Origin: Acidimicrobiaceae bacterium
GTDB lineage: Bacteria; Actinomycetota; Acidimicrobiia; Acidimicrobiales; RAAP-2
Direction of reading: 5' to 3'
Assembly: GCA_003160635.1 (NCBI GenBank)
Contig: PMLV01000077.1
Span: 67,386-131,385 of the forward strand
Length of the DNA stretch: 64,000 nt
This document shows positions 46,604 through 55,028 of this stretch, piece after piece. How positions within the stretch are numbered: the first letter of the stretch is position 1; each line of letters starts with the position of its first letter. The notes under the pieces are model-generated. The model was not told where the DNA came from. It ran no database searches and saw nothing but the letters and a program-made list of their open reading frames with translations. A program made the position numbers and the translations under genes.

Positions 46604-48796
46604 TCAGCCGGGTGGAGTGGACTCCTTCGCTGCCCCCGGCTCTTCGGGCTCTTCAGGACCGGCCTCGTCGCCGATGGCACGGCCCGGATGCACCAACCCC
46701 TCGTTGCGGGAGGCGACGGCCAGGCTGCGCACTCGCTGGAGATCGGGATCCCGCGGCGCCCCTCGAAGTCCGGCCGTCGCCGCCTCTTCGGCTTCTTTGT
46801 AGCGGCCGAGCGCCATGAGGTCATTGGCGAGGCGCAGAGCACAGGTGATCACGGCGTTGGCCATGTGGGTGTGGAGGTCCTCGGAGAAGACCCACTCGTA
46901 CTGGCCCTGAACCACCCCTTGGAAGGGGGCTCCCCGGACCAGGGCCAGCGCCTGCTTGCGCAGCTCGATGGATCGTGGGCCGTCCGCGGTGTCGGCCTCG
47001 TCGCACAGACGAGTGAAGACGAACCAGTCGCAGTCGATCCCGCTGATGCGGTAGCCGGCCGCGCCCGTGGCATCGGGCAGGTGCTCGGCCCCGATGCACT
47101 GGCGCAGTCCCGAGAGGTAGGAGTGGAAGGTCTTGCGGGTCACTTCGGACCGGGAGCTCTCGGTTGGTCGCAGCGCCAGCTGGATCTCATCGGCGTTGTG
47201 CGAGTGCGCACTGTGCAAGACCAGCCAGCTGAGCAGTTCTTCGATGACGCGCCTGTCGGGAGTCTGGCGGTAGGAGTCGAAGGTGACCGGGCCGAGGACG
47301 CCGAGCATGGGGGCGGATGGAGCCGGCGCAGAGGGTATCGGCGGAACGGTTGCCGACGAAACCTGCTCCTCGGCCTGGAGGGTGAGGACGGCGGCGTCTC
47401 CCGGAGCTGGAGTGACATTCATCGGCACCACGACTGGACCGGAATTGGAGACGAGGCGTCGCCGGGCGAACAGACGCTGAGCGACGACGGCGCCAGCGCC
47501 GAGGATCACCAGCAAGAGGATGGCGAGCCAGATTGGGAAGCCCTTGCCCGGAGAGGTCGTCAACGGATTGCCGGCCGCAGAAGAACTCGATGGGGTGGCC
47601 GTCGGGGGCAGGGCAGCACCGATCCACGGCGGCTTTGTTTGGTGCGCCACGGCCGGGAGAGCGGGGAATGCGATCACCACCGAGGTCGGCGCCGTGAGGT
47701 TGATCGTCGTGTTTCCGTCCTCGGCGGTGTACAGAGTGAACTCGGTCCCCGTGAAGGAGCCCGGGCCGATGGTGAGGGTACCGGTGGTCAGCGACGCGGG
47801 CACCACGAACGAATAGAGGGCATCGAAGAGACCGTCGTCGTCGGCCTGACCGGTCGTGTAGCCCGATTCGTTCAGTGTCGGCGTGACGGCCGCCCCACCG
47901 GCCGGGGTGAAGGTGAGCAGATTCCCCGGCAGCGGAGACTGCGAACCGAGATAGTGGCCAGTGACGGTGGCATCGTTGACGTCAACCGGGTACTTCCCGG
48001 TGATGATGAGGTTCAGCATCGCTTGGTTCGGGAAGATCACGGGCCCGCCACCGCCCGGAGCGGAGAAATACGTCAACGTTGCGCTCTGCACGTCGACCTG
48101 GGCGGTGCTCGAGAATCCGTCGGACGGATTGGTCATGGTCAGCGTGGTGGACGCCGGGGCCGAACTGCTCAAGGTGGGTCGACTGGCATCCCGGAAGAGA
48201 ACCGCCGGGGCAATCGAGTCCCTCCGCAACGTCCACAGGTTGAAACTCTGGGACCACGAGCCCTGGTGGACAACCAGATCCACCGTGTGGAGCCGGTTCG
48301 GTACGGAGACAGCGAACTGCGCCGACCCGGAGGCCCACGTCGATGTGAGTGCCTGGTTTGCGATCTCGGCACCGATCGTCGTGAGAGGGAGGGAATAGGA
48401 GCCTTGCGACCACTGCACCGCTACCGTCACGGCTGGATCGTTTCCGTCGGGCGCCACGGCCGACGCATCCTCGGCGAGCTGCAGATTGAAAGCAACGAAC
48501 CGGTGGCCGGGAGTGGCCTCAACGGTTCGGCCGTCGATGGTCGCCCGGTCGGGCCACGCCACTCCGGTCACGGTGGCCGCAAAGTCCTGGCCTCGGAGGC
48601 GTCCATCCGTCGGAGTGGTGAAGGTCGTGCCGGGAGTGGGAGCGGCGATGGCCGACTCCACGGAGAAGCCCGATCGGAGTGCGGCCCCAGCAGGGTCGGC
48701 CAGGACCGGGGCGAGCAGAAACACCACGGCAGCCAGGCCGAGGAACGCCGATGACCACTTCACGGAGACCGACAAAGAACAACCCCTCTCGCCCAC
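46604..48796 (-). CDS. Membrane-anchored protein: signal peptide, extracellular region, TM segment, cytoplasmic SARP/BTAD domain
   Basis: Signal-like VKWSSAFLGLAAVVFLLAPVLADPAGA; TM FPIWLAILLLVILGAGAVVAQRLFARRR; C-terminal BTAD-like WFVFTRLCDEA...YEWVFSEDLHTHMANAVITCALRLANDLMALGRYKEAEEAATAGLRGAP. Confidence 0.8.
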   Translation of the reverse strand: MGERGCSLSVSVKWSSAFLGLAAVVFLLAPVLADPAGAALRSGFSVESAIAAPTPGTTFTTPTDGRLRGQDFAATVTGVAWPDRATIDGRTVEATPGHRFVAFNLQLAEDASAVAPDGNDPAVTVAVQWSQGSYSLPLTTIGAEIANQALTSTWASGSAQFAVSVPNRLHTVDLVVHQGSWSQSFNLWTLRRDSIAPAVLFRDASRPTLSSSAPASTTLTMTNPSDGFSSTAQVDVQSATLTYFSAPGGGGPVIFPNQAMLNLIITGKYPVDVNDATVTGHYLGSQSPLPGNLLTFTPAGGAAVTPTLNESGYTTGQADDDGLFDALYSFVVPASLTTGTLTIGPGSFTGTEFTLYTAEDGNTTINLTAPTSVVIAFPALPAVAHQTKPPWIGAALPPTATPSSSSAAGNPLTTSPGKGFPIWLAILLLVILGAGAVVAQRLFARRRLVSNSGPVVVPMNVTPAPGDAAVLTLQAEEQVSSATVPPIPSAPAPSAPMLGVLGPVTFDSYRQTPDRRVIEELLSWLVLHSAHSHNADEIQLALRPTESSRSEVTRKTFHSYLSGLRQCIGAEHLPDATGAAGYRISGIDCDWFVFTRLCDEADTADGPRSIELRKQALALVRGAPFQGVVQGQYEWVFSEDLHTHMANAVITCALRLANDLMALGRYKEAEEAATAGLRGAPRDPDLQRVRSLAVASRNEGLVHPGRAIGDEAGPEEPEEPGAAKESTPPG

Positions 48797-48816
48797 TGTC
48801 TACCGCAGCCCAAGGC

Positions 48817-49035
48817 ATGGGCCGCACGCGCACCGAATTGATCGACATCGGGGCCCTGGCGGCCTGGTTGGGCGTCGAGGTCGTCTTCGTTCGCCGCCTG
48901 GTGGCCGAGCGCCGGATCCCCTTCCTCAAGATCGGCAAGTTCGTCCGCTTCGACCCGGCCGAAGTGGCGAGATGGATCGACGACCAGCGTGTGGGCGTCT
49001 ACAAGGAACGGTCGGCTCACCGTGGCCACTTGTAA
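48817..49035 (+). CDS. xis: Excisionase-like MerR-type HTH protein
   Basis: LIDIGALAAWLGVEVVFVRRLVAERRIPFLKIGKFVRFDPAEVARWIDDQR; directly upstream of integrase. Confidence 0.85.
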   Translation: MGRTRTELIDIGALAAWLGVEVVFVRRLVAERRIPFLKIGKFVRFDPAEVARWIDDQRVGVYKERSAHRGHL

Positions 49036-49190
49036 ACTGAGGGGGTTCGCCCGACCGGTGTGTTCGTATCGTTCGGAGCAGCCCCCGCAGATCCCGCCTC
49101 ACGTGGCTGTCGCACCGAGGGGTCTCGCGTGTAGGTGCCTCCTACAAGCGTCGGCGTCGGCGTGCGCCGCGATCCACAAGGGCACGTACC

Positions 49191-50315
49191 GTGACAAAGC
49201 GTAATTTTGGTGCCGTCCGTCAATTGCCGTCGGGACGCTGGCAGGCGAAATACCGGCACCCCCGGAGCAATCAATTCATCGTGGCGCCAAGCACCTTCTC
49301 CACGAAGAGGGATGCCGACCGGTGGCTGGCGAATACCCAGGTGGATATCGACCGGGGCAACTGGATCGATCCGGCCTGGGGATCCGTCAGCCTGGATGAG
49401 TACGCCCACTCATGGTTGTCGCAACGACTACTGGCCCCAAGGACCGTCGAGCTGTACCGGGGGCTGCTCAAGCATCACATCGTTCCGGTTCTCGGAAAGA
49501 TCGACCTGAACGACCTGTCTCCCCGGGATGTCCGGGCCTGGCACTCCAAGCTGTCCAAGGCGACCGAACCGGGTCCCGTCACGGTGGCCAAGGCCTACCG
49601 ATTGCTCCGCACCGTGTGCGAGACGGCGGTAAGCGACGAGATGATCGGCCGCAATCCGTGCAAACTGAAGGGTGCGTCGGTCGAGCACTCTCCCGAACGA
49701 CCGGTGGCCACGGTGGCTCAGGTGGGTGAGATCTTCGAGGCGATCGAAGACCGCTATGGGGCGATGGTGCTACTGGCGGCCTGGTGCAGCTTGCGCCTGG
49801 GTGAGGCGTTGGCGCTGACGAGAGGGGACATCGACCTCGAACGGGGGACGGTGCGCGTCGACAAATCCGCCGCCGAATTGCAACACGGGGAAAGGATCAT
49901 CGGTCCGCCCAAGACCAGAGCCGGCGTGCGCACGGTGGCGATCCCACCGCACGTGGTCCCGCTGATCGAGGAGCACCTCACCGCGTTCACTGGACCCAAT
50001 GACGCGGATCTCGTGTTCGTCGGGACCCTCGGACAGCCCGTTCGACGCGCGTCGTTCTACACCGCATGGTTACGGGCGACGGCGACGCGCGGTCCGAGCG
50101 GTTTGAGATATCACGATTTGCGACATACCGGAGCAACCCTTGCCGCCGCCACAGGGGCAAGTACGAAAGAGCTCATGGCACGGCTGGGGCACGCCTCGGC
50201 TGACGCTGCGTTGCGGTACCAGCACGCCACGGCGGATCGTGATCAGGCCATCGCCAGAGCGCTCAGCGGGCTCGTCGCTCCCATAGATAACGGAGAAAGC
50301 GTGAGGGATTCGTGA
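49191..50315 (+). CDS. int: Tyrosine recombinase / integrase
   Basis: LAAWCSLRLGEALALTRGDID, LRYHDLRHTGATLAAATGASTKELMARLGHASADAALRYQHA. Confidence 0.95.
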   Translation: MTKRNFGAVRQLPSGRWQAKYRHPRSNQFIVAPSTFSTKRDADRWLANTQVDIDRGNWIDPAWGSVSLDEYAHSWLSQRLLAPRTVELYRGLLKHHIVPVLGKIDLNDLSPRDVRAWHSKLSKATEPGPVTVAKAYRLLRTVCETAVSDEMIGRNPCKLKGASVEHSPERPVATVAQVGEIFEAIEDRYGAMVLLAAWCSLRLGEALALTRGDIDLERGTVRVDKSAAELQHGERIIGPPKTRAGVRTVAIPPHVVPLIEEHLTAFTGPNDADLVFVGTLGQPVRRASFYTAWLRATATRGPSGLRYHDLRHTGATLAAATGASTKELMARLGHASADAALRYQHATADRDQAIARALSGLVAPIDNGESVRDS

Positions 50316-50405
50316 CCACTCTCCGGAGCTACCCGCCCGGGACCCCAAATTTGGCTGCAACTCCCTCGGATGAAGTAGCTCCCGTCACGGTTGAACTGCC
50401 AGGTG

Positions 50406-50473
50406 GGTCAAGGGACGGCCATAGGCCGAGCGAGGACACGAAGCGAAGCGGAGTCCCGCAGCGGCCCTTGACG
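50406..50473. other. Long stem-loop-forming segment downstream of int
   Basis: gtcaaggg (50407) pairs with cccttgac (50465) with internal pairings ggccataggcc and ggac...gtcc. Confidence 0.4.
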
Positions 50474-50503
50474 AACCGGACGAGAGTTTAGGAGATGATG
50501 GAA

Positions 50504-50528
50504 TAGGCCGGACCCTTGGGCCGGCCTA
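50504..50528. terminator. Hairpin, possible terminator between int and the XRE gene
   Basis: taggccgg-acccttggg-ccggccta, 8-bp perfect stem. Confidence 0.45.
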
Positions 50529-50571
50529 CATGCGCAGTTCCCCTACCTCGCGGGAGGCACAATTGACTCGA

Positions 50572-51030
50572 TCATTCGGGAGCCTCTTTGTCCCATAGAA
50601 GTCCCGTCATTCGGGCAACTCGTTCTGCTAGATCCATATATAACTCGCCGGTTACAAATCCGTTGTTCAATCCCGCGATCATGCCCTCGACCGCCTGGCT
50701 GCGAAGGTGAGTGACCGATTGGATCTCGTTCGAGCCAGAGGTGCGACCTCCGATGGGGATTAATTCGGCCCCCACGTCATCGCTATCCTTATCATTGGTC
50801 CTCAGATAGCGGAGAATGGCTTCGTCCCTGATCTGGAGGACCCTGATCAGTCTTCGGGCCGCCTTTTTCTGGGGGAGATCTCCATGGCACTCCCAGCGCC
50901 TGACAGTGCTCACGCCGACCCCGACGGCCTTAGCAAGTTGCGTCTGGGTCATATCCGCAGCTCGTCGAAGGCCGCGGATTAGTTCCCCGAAGTCCTGGCG
51001 AGTTAGAGCTGAGGCTGCGGCTGTTGACAT
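50572..51030 (-). CDS. XRE-family HTH regulator
   Basis: DFGELIRGLRRAADMTQTQLAKAVGVGVSTVRRWECHGDLPQKKAARRLIRVL. Confidence 0.85.
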   Translation of the reverse strand: MSTAAASALTRQDFGELIRGLRRAADMTQTQLAKAVGVGVSTVRRWECHGDLPQKKAARRLIRVLQIRDEAILRYLRTNDKDSDDVGAELIPIGGRTSGSNEIQSVTHLRSQAVEGMIAGLNNGFVTGELYMDLAERVARMTGLLWDKEAPE

Positions 51031-51393
51031 GAGGAACTCCTCGGCAGCTCGGAATTTACCCTAGAATGAACAAATCGCCCAAGGTAAGCGCCCATAATGC
51101 TCAAATGTGCCTTATTTCAACCCATGAGACCCATATGGTGTACCTGTCATTCTTGAATTTTGAGCGGTTATAGCCTAGAGTTACATCACTGTGGTTTGTC
51201 CTTCCCCCCATACTCTGGGCATGCGGGCGAGATTGTCGCCGGGGAGATTCGTCCCCGAAGGGCGACAGCTTGGGAGCTTGATTGAGATTTACAGTTGCAT
51301 GCCCCGGTCGAACCGTGGGAAGGTCACGCCTTCCGGCGGGCGCCCATGAGAGCGGTCGGATGCTCTCATGGCCACGAAGATGAAGAGTACGAA

Positions 51394-51570
51394 ATGACTT
51401 ATGACGAGCAAACAGTGAATGATGAAGAGCCGCTGGGCATGAGTCGGTTGGGGACCCTTGTTGATGTGGTAGGCCGTGAAGAGGCCGCCAACGTACTTAA
51501 GCGGATCGAGCAATTCGAACTGGATCGAGCCCGGGCCGTGAGGACCCTGGGTCGATCGAGTTACCGCTAG
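51394..51570 (+). CDS. Small acidic hypothetical protein
   Basis: 58-aa ORF MTYDEQTVNDEEPLGMSRLGTLVDVVGREEAANVLKRIEQFELDRARAVRTLGRSSYR, just upstream of the protease-like gene. Confidence 0.4.
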   Translation: MTYDEQTVNDEEPLGMSRLGTLVDVVGREEAANVLKRIEQFELDRARAVRTLGRSSYR

Positions 51571-51610
51571 TCACAAGCGATCGCTAGCCCTCGTTGCCGA
51601 CGATCAGTCG

Positions 51611-53350
51611 GTGATCGATTCCTGGCAGTACCGGTACAGCGATAAGAAGGTCATTCTTTCGGCCTTCGTTGCGCAAGACCTTGAGGACCTCAAGCATGCA
51701 ATCTTGGCTTACGTCTTTGTCCTGCGGGTCGACCCGGGTCGGTTTAGCGACGTAAATGACCCGGAAGTTGCTCGCTTAACCGAAAGCGCCCTCGAAGGTC
51801 CGGTTAGCCGTTCACTCATCGCATGTATCGAGGCCGCTGATTCGGCGCGGACAGCTGTCGTAGAACACGGATACTTCGACATCGACAGCAGATCGGAGTA
51901 CGCCATCACGATCCAACGTCAGTATCGGTTTGCTCCTCCGGCTAACGATCGTGTGCACTACTTTGATCGCCGTATTTCTCTCGCACAGTTCACTCGGGCA
52001 CTAACTGACAGAAGATACGCTCGAGAAATACGAGGTTCTTATCTCGGGTACATGATTTTGCGAAGTGACAACGATCAACACATGGTCGGGCGGGCACTTC
52101 TATCGCCGCCACGGCATCGAGATCGAGTACTGGATCCACCCCGCTTTGCTCAACGAGTGCGCACTCTCGCCAGAGAGCACGTGACATTGGCAGGCATACG
52201 TCTGGCAGTTGATGGCGTCCCATTTATGGAACAAGAGGGTGCAATAACCACGTGCGCAAGTGCCGCTGCCTGGATGGCGCACTACACGGCCGTGCTTCGC
52301 GGATTGACGCCCAGGGTTCCCGTCGCCGAACTTCATGGATCTCCAAATGAGAAGGACAGGAGTCGTGGACGGCGATACCCCTCTCCGGGACTGACGGACG
52401 AGCAGCTCGATCAAGCTCTGTGGCGCGGCGGTTTACCACCAGAAGTCATTCCGAATCGACTGCTGTTTGAGGCACGTCCAGTCGCATGGCACGACAGAGA
52501 GGAAATTCATTCGAACCCAGAGATACATGAGTGGCATCTGGAGAATTTCTGTGCAGTCATCGCCAGGTATCTCAATTCAGGACTACCAGTGCTGCTCACC
52601 TTAGGAAACCACGTGATCTTGGTTTGTGGCTACCTACGAGCGTCACAGATGTACTCCGAGTCCCCTAGCCAAGATGCAGGACAAATCCGAGCACTGATAG
52701 TTCATGATGACAGCGAAGGCCCTTACCGAGTCATAGATACGGCATGGATCCTTTCCGAAATGGCACCCGACGACTGGGTCATGGCACCGGTCCCACTAGG
52801 TGTCCTGTTAGAAGGAAAATTCGCGGAGGAGCTCGCATCTAAGGTTACAGAGGCCGTCGCAACTTCTGTTGCGAATCAGCTAGAGGAATACGGCGCCACA
52901 ACCGAGGCCAATTCCTTGCGCAAATTCGACGAAATGCTCAAAAGGCACAAGCTGAGTGTCCGAACGTATGCATGCGACAGTAGTGAGTTCAAGCATTCGT
53001 TTATGAGACGGTGTGCGGACAAACGGGCGCAACGAACGATGCAGGCGGCTCGATTGCCCAAATATGTCTGGATTACCGAGATCATCGAGCGGACACGTCG
53101 CGAAGATGGCCAACCTCCGGTCGTCGGAGAGGTAATCATTGACGCCACCGCTCCGTCCTCGTCAGCTGCACAAATTTTGGTGATCCATTTGCCAGGCTAC
53201 ATAAACGCTTACGACCGGTTGAATGACGAGACGTACGACTTCGCATGTGAATCCGGCTACTACAACAGCGGTCGTTGGGGTCAACGATCCCCGGGATTTG
53301 GATGGTACGGACTACCGCTCAATCGTTTTAAATCAGCCGGGCTGCCTTAG
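51611..53350 (+). CDS. Uncharacterised protein with papain/C39-like cysteine peptidase region
   Basis: GAITTCASAAAWMAHYTAVL (candidate catalytic C), LTLGNHVILVCGYLRAS (candidate H), RALIVHDDSEGPYRVID (candidate D). Confidence 0.65.
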   Translation: MIDSWQYRYSDKKVILSAFVAQDLEDLKHAILAYVFVLRVDPGRFSDVNDPEVARLTESALEGPVSRSLIACIEAADSARTAVVEHGYFDIDSRSEYAITIQRQYRFAPPANDRVHYFDRRISLAQFTRALTDRRYAREIRGSYLGYMILRSDNDQHMVGRALLSPPRHRDRVLDPPRFAQRVRTLAREHVTLAGIRLAVDGVPFMEQEGAITTCASAAAWMAHYTAVLRGLTPRVPVAELHGSPNEKDRSRGRRYPSPGLTDEQLDQALWRGGLPPEVIPNRLLFEARPVAWHDREEIHSNPEIHEWHLENFCAVIARYLNSGLPVLLTLGNHVILVCGYLRASQMYSESPSQDAGQIRALIVHDDSEGPYRVIDTAWILSEMAPDDWVMAPVPLGVLLEGKFAEELASKVTEAVATSVANQLEEYGATTEANSLRKFDEMLKRHKLSVRTYACDSSEFKHSFMRRCADKRAQRTMQAARLPKYVWITEIIERTRREDGQPPVVGEVIIDATAPSSSAAQILVIHLPGYINAYDRLNDETYDFACESGYYNSGRWGQRSPGFGWYGLPLNRFKSAGLP

Positions 53351-53586
53351 TTTCCGAGACTCCCCCTGACCCGCTTGACTATTCTCTCGACTACTTCCTT
53401 AGAGCCTCGAGCGGTATTGAGGGCGGCATTGGCACATCGAGCGATAGTCTCCCTTAGGTCGATATTTAGTGGCCATCCGGGATCTTCGTCGTCATTCGTT
53501 TCGTCGCTTAGCTCATCGTTTTCAGAATCCACACCCACGCCCCGATCGAAAAAACAAGGCTGACAATCAGAGGAATCATCGCCCAC
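53347..53586 (-). CDS. Small acidic hypothetical protein
   Basis: 79-aa ORF following the membrane-protein gene on the same strand; weak support. Confidence 0.3.
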   Translation of the reverse strand: MGDDSSDCQPCFFDRGVGVDSENDELSDETNDDEDPGWPLNIDLRETIARCANAALNTARGSKEVVERIVKRVRGSLGN

Positions 53587-53975
53587 TGTGCGTGGCCAAA
53601 TCTAGCCTTAACCCTCACAAGCTCGCCGTTCATTTCCGTGATCAACATGCGCTTGTAGTCAGCCAGCGATCCCTCAGCAGATCGTCCCGCCGTAAATCCG
53701 TCTGGCCATCCCAAGGTGTCTTTAGCGGACCAAAGTATTACCGCCCCAATGAGCAACAAGAGCACAAAGATGCCTGATGCGATTAGCACCTTTCCGCTAG
53801 AGGGAATAGGAGTATGAGTAAGAGCACCTGCGGCAAGAACGCCGTCAATTGTCGCTGCGATTGTGATTGACGTCGTTACGGTCGATCGCAATGACTGAAA
53901 GTTTGCGGCGTACAGTTCCATCTCGCGTAATTGAAGGTCCAGCGCAAAGTCAAGTCTGTTTTCTGCTTCCGGCAT
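53508..53975 (-). CDS. Small membrane protein with three predicted TM segments
   Basis: TM-like stretches TVTTSITIAATIDGVLAAGAL, GKVLIASGIFVLLLLIGAVILW, WAMIPLIVSLVFSIGAWVWIL, with a N-terminal amphipathic helix LDFALDLQLREMELYAANFQ. Confidence 0.6.
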   Translation of the reverse strand: MPEAENRLDFALDLQLREMELYAANFQSLRSTVTTSITIAATIDGVLAAGALTHTPIPSSGKVLIASGIFVLLLLIGAVILWSAKDTLGWPDGFTAGRSAEGSLADYKRMLITEMNGELVRVKARFGHAQWAMIPLIVSLVFSIGAWVWILKTMS

Positions 53976-54748
53976 TGTGAGTCCAATCGGGATGCTTGTT
54001 CAAGAGAGTACCGATGGGTTCGCTGAGGATCGTGGATGTTGATGGGCTTCGCATATGTCGAGTGGCTCAACCGATCGGAGTGGTTGTCCCTGAAGTACGA
54101 ATGGCTAAGAGTCGCGACGCCGAACTCAAGTCGATGCTCTTGCACATGCTCGAATGGGACCACCGCACCGGCTACGAAGCTGATTACGAGACCTGGTATC
54201 TCGGCACACACTGGTGGGACTGGATGGACCCCGACATACAGGTAGCGCTAAATGAGTGTTGGGGCGGCGCAGATGCCCAGAGTTCCGCCACCGCCCTGAA
54301 GCACACGATTGATCTCTTCGTCCGGGTCTCGGACCGTACGGCGGCAGTGCGCAACCAGCCCACGTTTGCCCATCAGAAGATCGGTGAGGAAGTGCAACGC
54401 CTCTTGGCGATGGTCACTCCGTAGTGCGAGGCGGAGACCTGACGGTGCGCTCGTTGTCGATGAAGCCAGCAGGTCTTTACCCCGCTCCAGGTCCGCTGGC
54501 CCGTCCAAGCAGCCGACTACCGCGATCGTCAGCCGATGACAGCTCAACGCGAGCCAGGCGCAGAACAGGTTGGTCGGTCGTCTCTCGATTCGTGATCCTT
54601 CGCCTGAGCCCATGGGGCCCATATGCCTGGCTCGAGGACCTAAGGGGTGAGAGATCCGGTGGGGACGCGTCAGCACGCCGTAAGCGCTCGCTTGACAAGC
54701 AAGGCCGCTCCGCTCTCTGGTCAGATAGCTGAGAACGGAGGGCCTCGT

Positions 54749-54777
54749 GTTGCACGGTGTTGCACGTTTGTTGCACG
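54749..54777. repeat. Putative recombinase arm-type repeats, right att
   Basis: GTTGCACG at 54749, 54759 and 54770 (10-11 bp spacing), 75-100 bp from the tRNA 3' end. Confidence 0.6.
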
Positions 54778-54848
54778 ACGCCATTTTGGGGGTGTTTGGA
54801 GGGCTTGCCACCGGCGCCAAAAACCATCGGTGACCTGGAGGTTCAGCT

Positions 54849-54922
54849 TGGAGCGGGCGACGAGAATCGAACTCGCGTTCTCAGCTTGGGAAGCTGATGT
54901 TCTGCCTCTGAACTACGCCCGC
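54849..54922 (-). tRNA. tRNA-Gly(CCC), CCA encoded
   Basis: Reverse complement gcgggcgtagttcagaggcagaacatcagcttcccaagctgagaacgcgagttcgattctcgtcgcccgcTCCA; 7-bp acceptor stem gcgggcg/cgcccgc, anticodon loop TTCCCAA, GTTCGATTC T-loop. Confidence 0.95.
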
Positions 54923-55028
54923 GTAGGTCCAGCACACTATCCTCTCCGAGGCATCTGAATCCCAGGCGGCGCTCGCATACTCCGTCGCCGGGTCCGATCG
55001 ACTGAGTGAATGTAGGCGAGGAGCATCT

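Noticed and set aside
46589-48754. 721-aa plus-strand ORF opposite the SARP/BTAD gene
   Set aside because: Composition is low-complexity GC-shadow type with no recognisable motif; the minus-strand frame has a signal peptide, TM and BTAD-like domain.
53996-54424. 142-aa ORF next to the 3-TM gene
   Set aside because: Could be real (WDWMDPDIQVALNECWGG is protein-like), but no family, no operon context and uncertain start; not listed as a feature.
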